Positions 1 through 8,791 of a stretch of 26,118 nt of DNA are shown here, one piece after another. The position numbers were made by a program, and so were the translations under genes. Source of the stretch: Gracilaria caudata (lineage: Eukaryota; Rhodophyta; Florideophyceae; Gracilariales; Gracilariaceae); NCBI GenBank assembly GCA_030374735.1, contig JASCIV010000291.1, positions 1 to 26,118 on the forward strand, read 5' to 3'. The notes below the pieces were generated by a model, which saw nothing but the letters and a program-made list of their open reading frames with translations, did no database searches and was not told where the DNA came from. Every line of letters begins with the position of its first letter. The stretch's first letter is position 1.

Positions 1-3000
1 CGGTTGAGGATCAGCTAAGATCCCTTAAGCGATCACTGCCCAAGAAGGATTACGTAGTTCTTTTCAGCGCTATGTTTCGTTCAACGACTTTTCCGCATGT
101 TCGTGATATGCTTCTTCCAGAGCTCCTTGCTGAATTTACTCACGGCAACGGCAAAGACCAGGAGTCGAAGGAGATATTATTCTGTCTAGGAATAGCTTTG
201 ATTACTTCGATCAGAGGCAGTGGGCAATGGGACCAAGACTCAATTCAGGCGATTATGTCTTCCTGTATGAGCATATTGGAAGCGTGTGGCACTGACTCAT
301 TCTCTAGGCAGAGAATTGCTGTTTGCACTGCGGTTTTGTACAATCTCACACAACATCGTTATCCTTTTGTTTCAGTTTGTAGCTACCTCCTTCTTAACGA
401 TATTGAGCACCTAAATGCATCCTTCCTTCCCTCACTATCCGTTCACTGCTCCAAACAGCTTTCTGAGCTTCTTCCTCACTTTCCCGCCTTACAAGAAGCT
501 CTCACAGAACACGTCCTGACTTGGGTTGACGGGGCAGGGCGACCACTGTCGTTTCCAGTACTAGTTTTGCTTCACAGTTTGCTTGAGGGAAAGTCTTCCC
601 TTCCGCATAGCAAAATTGACGAGCACAAATGGAAATCATCCCTAGTACAAATAACTAAGGCCTTGGGCTTTCTGGAGCAATGCCCGGACTGTAGAGAAGG
701 CCATCAATATTATCAAGTTATCGTTGAAGCCATTCAAAAACTTGGTGAGCATGTGATCTTGAATCTCTCGTCTGCGAAGGAAATGCTCGACGTATTAGAG
801 AAACAGTGGGGTTCATCACGAAACCTCCCCATATTCATGTGGATTGTGTGGCATAATGTCTTCACTCTGAAGGGAAGTGTCAGGATGGAATCAGTGGCGA
901 CAAACATGGTGATCACTAAACTCTTCGGACTCTTTGTGCAATGCATTGCGGACACTCCAGAAAAACTGGTTGACCTTTCTGTACTGCAAGTATTTAGCAG
1001 TATTCTGCGTTACGTCCGCTCGAAGAAGTGCCTTTCGAGCGTCGGCATATCAGACTCAAGCGACATAGAAAAAAGACTACTGGATATCTCAAAAAGCGCA
1101 ATACGCTTAGCCGCGAAGTATAAAGATGCATTGGTCTCTGGAATGCCGCTTCATGAAACAGAGTGTTTGTCACCGATTCATTACAAACTTCTATGTTTGT
1201 GTACATCGGAAATCTTAGGATTGGATATGATGGTCGATGAAGTTGCCAGGGAATCCATAGTCCTTATTTGCAACGAGGTAACATCACTTGCATCCCTTGT
1301 TGGGGCAAGTCCAGATAATGTGTACACTTCAAACGCTGAACCGCGGTTCCTCCATTCTCCGTCTCAAACACACCTGTGCAGTACAGCTGACCTCCTGAGA
1401 AGAGCACTGAGTCGTATCGCTACGAGTAACATTTCTGAAGAGGTGCTGCGTAGTCTTCTCAACATTGAAGAAGTATTCTCATGCTCCTCCGTACACGGAG
1501 CTTCCGCCGGGGGAAGTGATGAGAACATTCGGAGTATAATGGACAGGATTGCCAATATCCGCCGATTGACATCTCATTCAAAGCCGTCACGTCAAGTCCA
1601 GCGCGGTTATTTGCAAACCAATGCGTCAAAGATGCTTCCTTCATTCGATAAGTGTGTTCTGGAAGACGCATGTGATCGGTTGCTCACTCCCGAAGCCGAA
1701 GCGAATGGGTTAAGGGACCAAGTCACACCCACAGACAACTCCAAGACGACTGTCGATCCGCAATTCGTGTTACAGCTTCTTTTGCGAGGCTGTGGAGAAG
1801 CCTTGGGGAAGCCATCCCAACCAGTTCTCGACGTTAACCATGTTGTTCGAGATGGGTTTCTTGATCTGGCCCTAACAGGACTCGCTTCCCACGAGGAAGC
1901 TGTACGAAGCCTAGCATATGCATGTATTGAGCTGCTTCGTAGACTTCTTGGTCCAATCCATCTAAAAACGCAAGGGGCCGCAGCCGCACTCTACAAGGAC
2001 CGGAAACAGTTGGTTTTCCTGATGGAAGTACTGCGCAATTCAATAACTGAACCTTTGACACAGTGCCTTCCCCTCTTCATCGTATGGTTCCGGATAACCC
2101 TCAACGTAGCTCTCAACCCTAGGCATCCGGCAAACAAGATTGTGACAACTTTTTTTTTACGATCGCCGACTGTTGATGTCCGTGATTGTTTGGGTTTGTA
2201 TCATCTCCTCCATTGCAATACAGTAGGCGATGAATTGTTACCAACACGGTCCCTGGCTTTTGACATACTTGCGAAGGGAGTTCGCACGAAGAAGGACGTT
2301 GCTGTACTGAGAAAGCGGAGGATAATCAACACTTTGTTCTTGTACGGTTCGCGAAAGACTTTGTTCCACTCGTCATTGAGCTTCACAGCTTTCAGAACTC
2401 TATCAATATTTGTAGAGCGAGACTATGAACTCGACGTGGCCTATGAGCTGGTTTCCAAGTATGGAATTGTACCATGGCTTGTCCAGGATACTTTGGAAGG
2501 TGCTGAGCGTGAACGACAGTTAGTATTGAAGTTCAGAATACTGTCCAAACTGGCGAGGGCATTGCAAGGGCGTCAGAATGTTGAGGAGCATATGATGATG
2601 CTCTCCATTGCGTTGAAGCACCTGGGTCGAACGGTTCTTGTCCAAGGGAACCATTCGCCTACTGCGTTACTTCGCTCTTTGTTGGACTGTGGAGTTGAGG
2701 TATGTGGTATGATGCCGGAGCTTCGTCACTCGGTTCATTTTGACTTCTCAGCGGTTTACGATCACAACAGGTTGCAAGATCAGAATGATGCTGAAGCTCA
2801 ACTGCCAACGTCAGCTATGTCAAAATGTATCGTCCGCCAAGAAAACGCGTGTGTTTCACAAGAAACACGTAGAATGCTTTTGGAGCAAACACTCTTGCTT
2901 TTCTCAGATGCGGGTGGCAGTGAACTACCTGAGCGAAATATGTATCATGCTTTCATCGCTGAATGCTTCCTAGATGAATGTGTTCGCAAGCGCAATCCTG

Positions 3001-3314
3001 GTATCGAATCAACTTCTTTGGAACTTCTTGCCAAGGCTTTGTACACGCAACCATCTATTTGGATGATCTTAGCCGCGTATGCGGTGTTGGATGCTGGTAA
3101 GAGTATAAATGGTTCGGTCTTGGCGCTTTCGGATGTGCTTCCTAGCGCTCCGCCAAGGGTGATCCATAGCGATTTGGAACGCAGGTACGATTCTATTGTG
3201 AACAATAGGGGTTTGGTGCGAACAATTTGCTCGAATTTGCTCTCTGTATCACATGGAAAAAGGAAGAACGACGACGCCTACTATGAACCCAAGAGTGCAT
3301 CGTCATCCGAGTGA
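1..3314 (+). CDS. URB1: URB1/NPA1-like nucleolar pre-ribosomal-associated protein, C-terminal part (5' end outside window)
   Basis: Large nucleolar scaffold protein of early pre-60S ribosomal particles. The frame is open from base 3, upstream of the first ATG at 72, so the gene is cut by the window edge and the ATG at 72 (1080 codons to the stop) is probably internal. The best family match is at residues ~560-830 counted from that ATG. 'VDPQFVLQLLLRGC', then a helical stretch with 'GFLDLALTGLASHEEAVRSL', then 'FRITLNVALNPRHPANKI', 'FFLRSPTVDVRDCLGLYHLL' and 'KRRIINTLFLYGSRKTLF' follow the order of the conserved C-terminal (NopRA1-type) region of URB1. The rest is alpha-helical HEAT-like sequence without sharp motifs. 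URB1 proteins are usually about 1,700-2,300 residues, so roughly the last half is present. No intron is needed in this part. Assignment is by recalled family pattern, not a search. Confidence 0.8.
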   Translation, partial: VEDQLRSLKRSLPKKDYVVLFSAMFRSTTFPHVRDMLLPELLAEFTHGNGKDQESKEILFCLGIALITSIRGSGQWDQDSIQAIMSSCMSILEACGTDSFSRQRIAVCTAVLYNLTQHRYPFVSVCSYLLLNDIEHLNASFLPSLSVHCSKQLSELLPHFPALQEALTEHVLTWVDGAGRPLSFPVLVLLHSLLEGKSSLPHSKIDEHKWKSSLVQITKALGFLEQCPDCREGHQYYQVIVEAIQKLGEHVILNLSSAKEMLDVLEKQWGSSRNLPIFMWIVWHNVFTLKGSVRMESVATNMVITKLFGLFVQCIADTPEKLVDLSVLQVFSSILRYVRSKKCLSSVGISDSSDIEKRLLDISKSAIRLAAKYKDALVSGMPLHETECLSPIHYKLLCLCTSEILGLDMMVDEVARESIVLICNEVTSLASLVGASPDNVYTSNAEPRFLHSPSQTHLCSTADLLRRALSRIATSNISEEVLRSLLNIEEVFSCSSVHGASAGGSDENIRSIMDRIANIRRLTSHSKPSRQVQRGYLQTNASKMLPSFDKCVLEDACDRLLTPEAEANGLRDQVTPTDNSKTTVDPQFVLQLLLRGCGEALGKPSQPVLDVNHVVRDGFLDLALTGLASHEEAVRSLAYACIELLRRLLGPIHLKTQGAAAALYKDRKQLVFLMEVLRNSITEPLTQCLPLFIVWFRITLNVALNPRHPANKIVTTFFLRSPTVDVRDCLGLYHLLHCNTVGDELLPTRSLAFDILAKGVRTKKDVAVLRKRRIINTLFLYGSRKTLFHSSLSFTAFRTLSIFVERDYELDVAYELVSKYGIVPWLVQDTLEGAERERQLVLKFRILSKLARALQGRQNVEEHMMMLSIALKHLGRTVLVQGNHSPTALLRSLLDCGVEVCGMMPELRHSVHFDFSAVYDHNRLQDQNDAEAQLPTSAMSKCIVRQENACVSQETRRMLLEQTLLLFSDAGGSELPERNMYHAFIAECFLDECVRKRNPGIESTSLELLAKALYTQPSIWMILAAYAVLDAGKSINGSVLALSDVLPSAPPRVIHSDLERRYDSIVNNRGLVRTICSNLLSVSHGKRKNDDAYYEPKSASSSE

Positions 3315-3854
3315 AGAGAATTCTACAATAAATCGAAGTGGTATAGAGATAACAGTTCAGATTTAACTATGATACCTGTACACAAGTTCGTAGTACAAGG
3401 CCCGTGCTGATCTACCCATATCCTTCTCGTATATCAAGTGATGGTCCGTATATGTTATGGACTTGAAAAGTTTGCCTTCCGAACGCCAATTATGGAATAT
3501 CCCTCTGCGAACACCGTAGCACGACGAAGGATAATGTTACATACCATCGTAACTACACACAGGGCTACCGTCGTATCCCAGGACCGCCCAAGTTCCAAAA
3601 TCATCTTGACGCCATGAACAGTATCATGCTATGATAGCGCAAAGGTATTAAAAATTGTCAATTTTTTGAACCACACGTTCTCACTTGGTGGACACGTGCA
3701 CGCTTGCTTTTTTGACCCTATGCAATGCCCGCAATTGTTCCAATGAGCGGGAACTCCGCGTAGCAGGGCTACACGCTCAATTCCGTCATTCTCCGTCCCA
3801 AGTGAAGAACAGTTCTTTAGCGGCAAACGTTCACTCTTTCTTTCAAGTATAAAC
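3315..3854. other. Intergenic region between URB1 and the COX7a-like gene
   Basis: About 540 bases holding the URB1 3' end and presumably the promoter of the downstream spliced gene. No ATG-started frame here looks coding. A 108-codon reverse frame (3629-3955) runs antisense over COX7a exon 1 and is treated as a shadow. I see no RNA gene or repeat. Confidence 0.5.
3327..3332 (+). terminator. AATAAA poly(A) signal of URB1
   Basis: A canonical AATAAA lies 13 bases after the URB1 stop codon, in the sense orientation. The short distance suggests a very short 3' UTR, which fits a compact genome. Confidence 0.5.
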
Positions 3855-4256
3855 ATGTCTGAGGCTGCAAAGTCGGGTGGAAGTCCCGGTGGGATGTTTA
3901 GCGGACGAAATACCGTACACGAGAAGATCAAGGCGTTCCAGGCGGCGAAGAGCACCGGGAAGTTTACTTTTCAAGCTGGTCGGTAAGTTTCCGAGCTCGC
4001 GGTACTTCGCGTCATGAAAGCTCCATAATGTTCTTTATGAAAAGAGATATTCTAAGGCAGACACACAAGTTGTGTGTGCATGTTCCAACTTGCGAACAAC
4101 TGACGTTCGGGATTATGATGTCGTGTAATTGATTATGTCAGCGCGGATCGCGTCCTAAACCTTGCAATTGGCATCGGTATGTGCGTCCTTATGTTCAACA
4201 CTGCTCGCGGCGTTCATCAACTTGCGAACGGATATGGTCGAAAGGAAGGTTTCTAA
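3855..4256 (+). CDS. COX7a-like subunit of cytochrome c oxidase, two exons (3855-3982, 4142-4256)
   Basis: Small inner-membrane subunit of mitochondrial complex IV. Exon 1 starts at ATG 3855 and ends at CG|GTAAGT, a perfect donor. Exon 2 begins after 'TTATGTCAG' and ends at TAA 4254-4256. Joining them completes an Arg codon (residue 43) and gives 80 residues. Unspliced, the frame stops at once inside the donor (TAA). The product has a soluble N-terminal half with 'HEKIKAFQ' (residues 22-29), then 'FTFQAGRADRVLNLAIGIG', one transmembrane helix (~48-64), and a basic tail 'LANGYGRKEGF'. This order matches plant COX7a-like proteins, which have an 'REKL..KQ..FQ' segment, a G..D+VTS-type helix entry, and end in N-G-I-G-K-K-E. 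The Met is preceded by 'tataaac'. There is no cleavable presequence, as usual for COX7a. The splice and homology are my reading of the sequence. Confidence 0.8.
3983..4141 (+). other. Spliceosomal intron in the COX7a-like gene
   Basis: 159-base GT-AG intron with donor GTAAGT at 3983-3988 and acceptor CAG ending at 4141. CTGAC (around 4101) and TAATTGAT close to the acceptor are possible branch-point sites. It interrupts an Arg codon after its second base. Inside it is an ACACACAA-G-TTGTGTGT inverted repeat (4061-4077) that could form a small hairpin. Confidence 0.8.
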
Positions 4257-4330
4257 TGTTTGGGAAACTCGGTTGCAATTAGTGAGCATGAGAACGTTTT
4301 TATGGTTGTCCAGAAGGATGTAATGCATTC

Positions 4331-4336
4331 AATAAA
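4331..4336 (+). terminator. AATAAA poly(A) signal of the COX7a-like gene
   Basis: A canonical AATAAA begins 75 bases after the COX7a stop, in the right orientation and before the convergent PIS gene. It supports a transcript covering both proposed exons. Confidence 0.5.
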
Positions 4337-4624
4337 GAATGTTTCATACCGAAGGGTGATTCGGTTTGGACTTATTCAGTGCTTTGGAAGTTGAATCGGT
4401 GTCAACGCTATACCTATGCCTACAAACTTCGGCTTCTTTCCATCATGTTGGAACGTTTGAGTGCGACATGCCAGCTGTTTTTTTCTGTTTAGGCTTTCCA
4501 CCCCCCAGCCTCATAGACGCATCATTGCTACGCATAGGTTTTCTTGAAGGGGCGAGCATTGTCCCAAAGTAATTTTCAGTTAGAACGACGGTAAAATGAT
4601 GCCATGGTAAATGTTACGAAACTG

Positions 4625-5272
4625 TCATTCAGAAGATTCATTGCAGACCTTCATGACCATTGCGTCCGTTATTGTTGCGTGTGCGGAGGCGATCTGTCGT
4701 AGAGAAATGATTTGCTTCACTATGCATACCGGAACAGCACACCATAGAATGGCACCATACAAAGACAGCGCCGGAGACAACTCGGGGCCCTTAGCAAATG
4801 CTTGCATGTAAAACATAAGGAAGCACATCTCGTTCAACGAACAAACAAACGTCAAACACGGCCGCCAGTAGTACAGTTTTAGCAACCATCCACGACTCGC
4901 TTGTTTGTGTGATGCAGTACCAGCGCATACACCAGCCACCATCTGCATCCAGTGTGAATATCCATCCAGAAATATAAGAGAATAACAGATGTACGCATGC
5001 GCTTGATATAGCTTAGATAACACCATGAGCAGCGCTGCAGTGGCACAACGATCCGTCAGCATGTCCAGTTGTGCTCCAAACTCAGACTGCTGATCTAATT
5101 TCCGAGCAGCAAGTCCATCAGCAGCGTCCAGAACAAACCCTGTGAAGTAGTACGTGAAGAAAACGCGTGGTTTAAGGTAATTGGCGAAGCCGATTATGGA
5201 GAGTACGATGCGAACGTATCCGATGATGTTTGGGACGTATAACCAAACTGGCCATTCTTTCGCAAACTTCAT
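4625..5272 (-). CDS. PIS: Phosphatidylinositol synthase (CDP-alcohol phosphatidyltransferase family)
   Basis: Integral ER-type membrane enzyme that joins CDP-diacylglycerol and myo-inositol to make phosphatidylinositol, releasing CMP. The family signature D-x2-D-G-x2-A-R-x8-G-x3-D-x3-D is complete: D49, D52-G53, A56-R57, G66, D70 and D74. The N-terminal 'VPNIIGYVRI' (13-22) is the usual entry to the first helix of eukaryotic PIS, and 'DQQSEFGAQLDMLTDR' is close to the PIS subfamily form. About six hydrophobic segments fit the fold. The 215-residue length is normal for PIS. The open frame extends to a TTG at 5302, but the first ATG is at 5270-5272 and gives the standard N-terminus. It is divergent from the PNPase gene and convergent with COX7a. 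Confidence 0.92.
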   Translation of the reverse strand: MKFAKEWPVWLYVPNIIGYVRIVLSIIGFANYLKPRVFFTYYFTGFVLDAADGLAARKLDQQSEFGAQLDMLTDRCATAALLMVLSKLYQAHAYICYSLIFLDGYSHWMQMVAGVCAGTASHKQASRGWLLKLYYWRPCLTFVCSLNEMCFLMFYMQAFAKGPELSPALSLYGAILWCAVPVCIVKQIISLRQIASAHATITDAMVMKVCNESSE

Positions 5273-5546
5273 CGCGGATGATAGATGTAGAAGAATTGAC
5301 AACGGAAGGCAGTCGGCTGTTATCTAGAGCAGAGGACAAAGTCGAAAGAGAAACAAGAACGACAGGAAGCGGGACTTCTCCGCGTGCAGAGGGGTTGAGG
5401 GATATTGCTGCGCCATCAAATTTGGGTTTTCACAGCTCTTTTTACGCTTTCGTATGCGCAATACGTTCTTCACTTCGTAGCCTACAAATTGGTGTGTAAC
5501 TGGTAAGAGGCTCTTACGAAGAGCACAGGCGACCACCATCGCCTCC
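5273..5546. promoter_or_regulatory. Shared divergent promoter region of PIS and PNPase
   Basis: 274 bases separate the two start codons, so both promoters and 5' UTRs must fit here. I see no clear TATA box. An ATTGG (reverse CCAAT) at about 5488 could serve either direction. The role is inferred from gene orientation. Confidence 0.4.
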
Positions 5547-7781
5547 ATGTGGGGTCGCACTACCGCGGCGCGCGCCAGAAGCGCATCGGTGCAGCTATCT
5601 TCCTCCCATTCACCGCTCACGTCTAACCTCACACTGTCCACAAACCGTCTCGCACGTCTTGCTCCTTCATCCACTGTTCTCCGGTGTTCCGATGCCACTA
5701 TCCTCGCCACAGCTGCTCCGCACTCGCATCTCACCATCGACTTCCGCTCAAAAGCGGCAGCGGTTGGTGTGATTCCCCTTACATGGAGCCGCAGGGAACA
5801 ACAACCAGCGCTCCGAGAAACGGTCACGGCTCGACTGATTGATCGCTCCTTACGCCCTATGACGCCTGCCGCTCATGTTTGTGTGAACGTTTTTGGAACA
5901 CGGCGCGCTTCAGATCCGCCTTTGGATGCCCTTGCAGTCAATGCTGCTTCTGCTGCTACTGCAGGCTTGCCGAACTGGGGTGGTCCCATTGCGGCTGCAC
6001 GCGTTTCGTATGTGGACGGCCGCTTTGTTCCGTTTGCAGATGAGCCTGTTGCATCAAAAGCACAGCTTTCCACGTTTGTTGCTATTAATGAGAGCCACCG
6101 CGTGCTTTGTCTTTCCATCCAGGCTGCTAATGTATCCCATTCCCTTGTTAGTGATGCCATATCGGAGGCCATACAAGCAGCTGTTCCAATCATTCAGCTG
6201 CACAAGGATTATCATCAAATGCTTTTGGGTCTGAGAGAACGCGAAGGCCTATCCTCTTTCCCCAGACAACAACCGCAACAGCAGCAGCAGAAATCAGAAC
6301 CATTGGACGTTCCGGACGAAGTAACTATGAATGAAATTCACCAACACGCCACCGAAGTCTACGACCAAGCTTTTATTCGATGCAGAGATCACCCGGGAAA
6401 AGCACACCGAGCTCATGTTTTGACAACTGCCCAGCAACAAATACTCGACGAATACCATTCTTATAGCCTTTCGCATGTTTCCCGTATCGCTGACACCGCC
6501 GCTCGCCAAGCCTTTCGCTCCATGATCTTCAATGACCGTCTCCGACTTGATGGGCGTACGCCTTCTCAAACCCGTCCGTTGCGGGCTGAATGTACTGTAC
6601 TTCCTGGTGATGTACATGGATCCGCCTTGTTTGAGCGAGGCGATACGCAAGTACTCGCTCATGCTACTATCGGGCTTCTCGCTCGCGCGGCAAAAGTTGA
6701 AGAATACATTGATGGTTCTGACCAAAGACCCTTTTTCGTTCATTACGCCTTTCCCTCTTACGCCACTGGCGAGCCTGGAGGCCCGACTTCCTTTTCGAGC
6801 AGGCGAGAAATCGGACATGGATCGCTTGCAGAGGATGCAATTGCCCCTGTTTTAGAATCATGTCCGTATGCGCTTAGAGTATCGGCAGAAGTGTTAGCAT
6901 CCGATGGAAGTAGTTCTATGGCGGCAGTTTGTGCTGGGTCCATGGCGCTTCGTGACGCTGGCGCTCCCATCACACAAGATGTAGCTGGAGTAGCTATGGG
7001 GCTGGTTACAAATGGCGATGAAGAAATCATTCTTACGGACATTCTGGGCGTCGAGGATCACTATGGCGAAATGGATATGAAGGTCACTGGCACGAAGGAC
7101 GGTATCACTGCATGTCAGCTGGATACCAAGCGAACAGAGGGTCTTACTCGCCAAACTCTATGTAACGCACTATTACAGGCGAGAGACGCACATGAGCACA
7201 TTTTGGTGCATATGGAAGGACAGACACAGAGTATGCCCAGGCATGCGCCAAGAGTTGCTGAAGTACCTGTGGAAGGAAATGGCGCGCGAACATTACTCAG
7301 GGACCGGGCAGCGATTCTAAGAGAAATAGAAGAGCAAACTGACTCCAAGCTTTGGTATGACCCACGGAAACAAGTCGTTTCTGTTGAAGCTCCAAACGAA
7401 GAAGCTTCGGAACGGGCTTGCAAACTCGTGACTGACGCTGCTGGTGATTTGGAACTTGGCGTAAAGCTTGATGCCATCGTGATAGATGTTAGGCCATCTT
7501 ATGCGGTCGTCCAAACCGGAAGCGGTGTTCAAGGGGTTTTGCATGTTTCAAAAATGATGGTGAATCCTGTTGTTGGGGGAGAACGCTTTCCGGATGCACG
7601 AAGAGTTATTACCAAAGGCGATAGGCTGGAAGTGGTCGTCGTGGAGTCAGATCAGGTGCGCAAAATCCTTCGGTTTGGGCTGACAAAACGACCTGACCGT
7701 GCTACGCAATTAGAAAGTGGAATAGACGACGTTCTTGCAGCGGTTGCAATGTCCGCCAATTCTCAACAAGGCAAAGCCTGA
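5547..7781 (+). CDS. PNP: Polynucleotide phosphorylase, probably mitochondrial (PNPT1-like)
   Basis: 3'-5' phosphorolytic exoribonuclease (RNA + phosphate to NDPs). Residues 1-22 are Arg/Ser/Ala-rich with no acid residues, as in a mitochondrial presequence. RNase PH core 1 (~24-220) is reduced but keeps 'ETVTARLIDRSLRPM'. An alpha-helical linker (~225-320) carries a Q-rich insert (239-248). Core 2 (~330-556) is catalytic and well kept: 'RLDGRTPSQTRPL', 'PFFVHYAFPSYATGE', 'RREIGHGSLAE', 'SDGSSSMAAVCAGS', and 'EDHYGEMDMKVTGT', whose D504 and D510 correspond to the bacterial metal/catalytic aspartates. A KH-like segment (572-630) has lost its GxxG loop: the expected G-x-G-G is R-D-R-A at ~585-588. 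An S1 domain (637-715) ends the protein. Length is normal (bacterial ~710, human ~780). No intron. The 'PFFVHY.FP.Y..GE' form is mitochondrial-like; plastid targeting or dual location is not excluded. Confidence 0.93.
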   Translation: MWGRTTAARARSASVQLSSSHSPLTSNLTLSTNRLARLAPSSTVLRCSDATILATAAPHSHLTIDFRSKAAAVGVIPLTWSRREQQPALRETVTARLIDRSLRPMTPAAHVCVNVFGTRRASDPPLDALAVNAASAATAGLPNWGGPIAAARVSYVDGRFVPFADEPVASKAQLSTFVAINESHRVLCLSIQAANVSHSLVSDAISEAIQAAVPIIQLHKDYHQMLLGLREREGLSSFPRQQPQQQQQKSEPLDVPDEVTMNEIHQHATEVYDQAFIRCRDHPGKAHRAHVLTTAQQQILDEYHSYSLSHVSRIADTAARQAFRSMIFNDRLRLDGRTPSQTRPLRAECTVLPGDVHGSALFERGDTQVLAHATIGLLARAAKVEEYIDGSDQRPFFVHYAFPSYATGEPGGPTSFSSRREIGHGSLAEDAIAPVLESCPYALRVSAEVLASDGSSSMAAVCAGSMALRDAGAPITQDVAGVAMGLVTNGDEEIILTDILGVEDHYGEMDMKVTGTKDGITACQLDTKRTEGLTRQTLCNALLQARDAHEHILVHMEGQTQSMPRHAPRVAEVPVEGNGARTLLRDRAAILREIEEQTDSKLWYDPRKQVVSVEAPNEEASERACKLVTDAAGDLELGVKLDAIVIDVRPSYAVVQTGSGVQGVLHVSKMMVNPVVGGERFPDARRVITKGDRLEVVVVESDQVRKILRFGLTKRPDRATQLESGIDDVLAAVAMSANSQQGKA

Positions 7782-8791
7782 GAGCTGCCGGTTTGTAGTT
7801 TTTTATCCACTCGGGTCCAGACTCTTACCATCTCATCGGCTAAAGGTTTCACTACAGGGTAGTACGTTTGGACTTGGCCGAACCAAGTTTTGGAAGAAAC
7901 CCCTAGCTGCTTTCGCAAAGGATAATACGAGCGTGTCGAACATTTTTGTACAGCCTCAACATCCAATGTGCACCTGTTTGTTACCCACGTTATAGTGTCT
8001 ACAACGTGGCTGTCTAGCCTGTGAGGTCAGCTCATTAGAATGTCCGAATGGGTGTAGGCGTCAGTCAAAGGTTCTAACTTTTCAGCCGAAATTGCTTCAA
8101 GCTGCACAAATTCTTACTACTCTCACATTTCCAAGCGAACTGGCATTCACTGCTTCGGCATGTGAAGTAAACGATCGAAACCAGTTAGAGCAGTTACAGA
8201 GTGTTCTATCGAAGAACGTTGTATATCGACAGAAGAGCACCGCGTTCAGCACGGTGTAGACACACCTTTCAATGTTGACATTCGCCAAGTTTGGTCAAAG
8301 CTGAAGACAGTTTGCTGTTAGATACCGGAAAACCACGATCTATACCAAACCCTGATGGATATTTTGAAATACCCCCTTGACTAGCATATCCCGCAGTTAG
8401 TCATAGGTTGTTCACAAGGGCGGTCAGTTCCGCATATGTTTTGACAGCATAGTCAAGAAAAAAGACTTCATAAATGCGAACTCAGCGCTGCTACCCAATG
8501 TGACAAGGGTTGCAATCAAAACCTTGCTTCAATGTACAAAATTGTTAGGGAGGTCATCTTGTCCATGTAGATGTTCCCTATAGCAAGCTCCTTGGCCGGG
8601 CTTTCTCCGACAGAGCACCACATATACTCGAGATCATGATATTCAGTCTCCAGCTTTCTTTGTGGATCGAAACACGATAAGCCAGGAATTCAGTCTCATG
8701 TCAGACAACGTAGGATTCAGCGCACTGAAAGATAATCGTCGCACTGGTTGTCGACACCCGACTGTTGACTTGATGAAGACCCACAGCTGCT
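7782..8791. other. 1-kb convergent intergenic region (PNPase 3' / eIF2B-epsilon 3'), possible unresolved exons
   Basis: Both flanking genes end here. No ATG-started frame is convincing. A forward frame without Met is open from 7996 to about 8260 and runs through a good acceptor-like 'TTCTAACTTTTCAG' (ending ~8092); other frames between 8160 and 8390 are also open and protein-like. This could be a small spliced gene whose first exon I cannot place, a decayed gene, or chance. No AATAAA was found for either flanking gene. Confidence 0.3.

Noticed and set aside
3629..3955. 108-codon minus-strand frame antisense to COX7a exon 1
   Set aside because: Overlaps a better-supported gene and has no motif.
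4366..4572. 68-codon plus-strand frame between COX7a and PIS
   Set aside because: Starts at TTG, lies past the COX7a poly(A) signal and has no domain.
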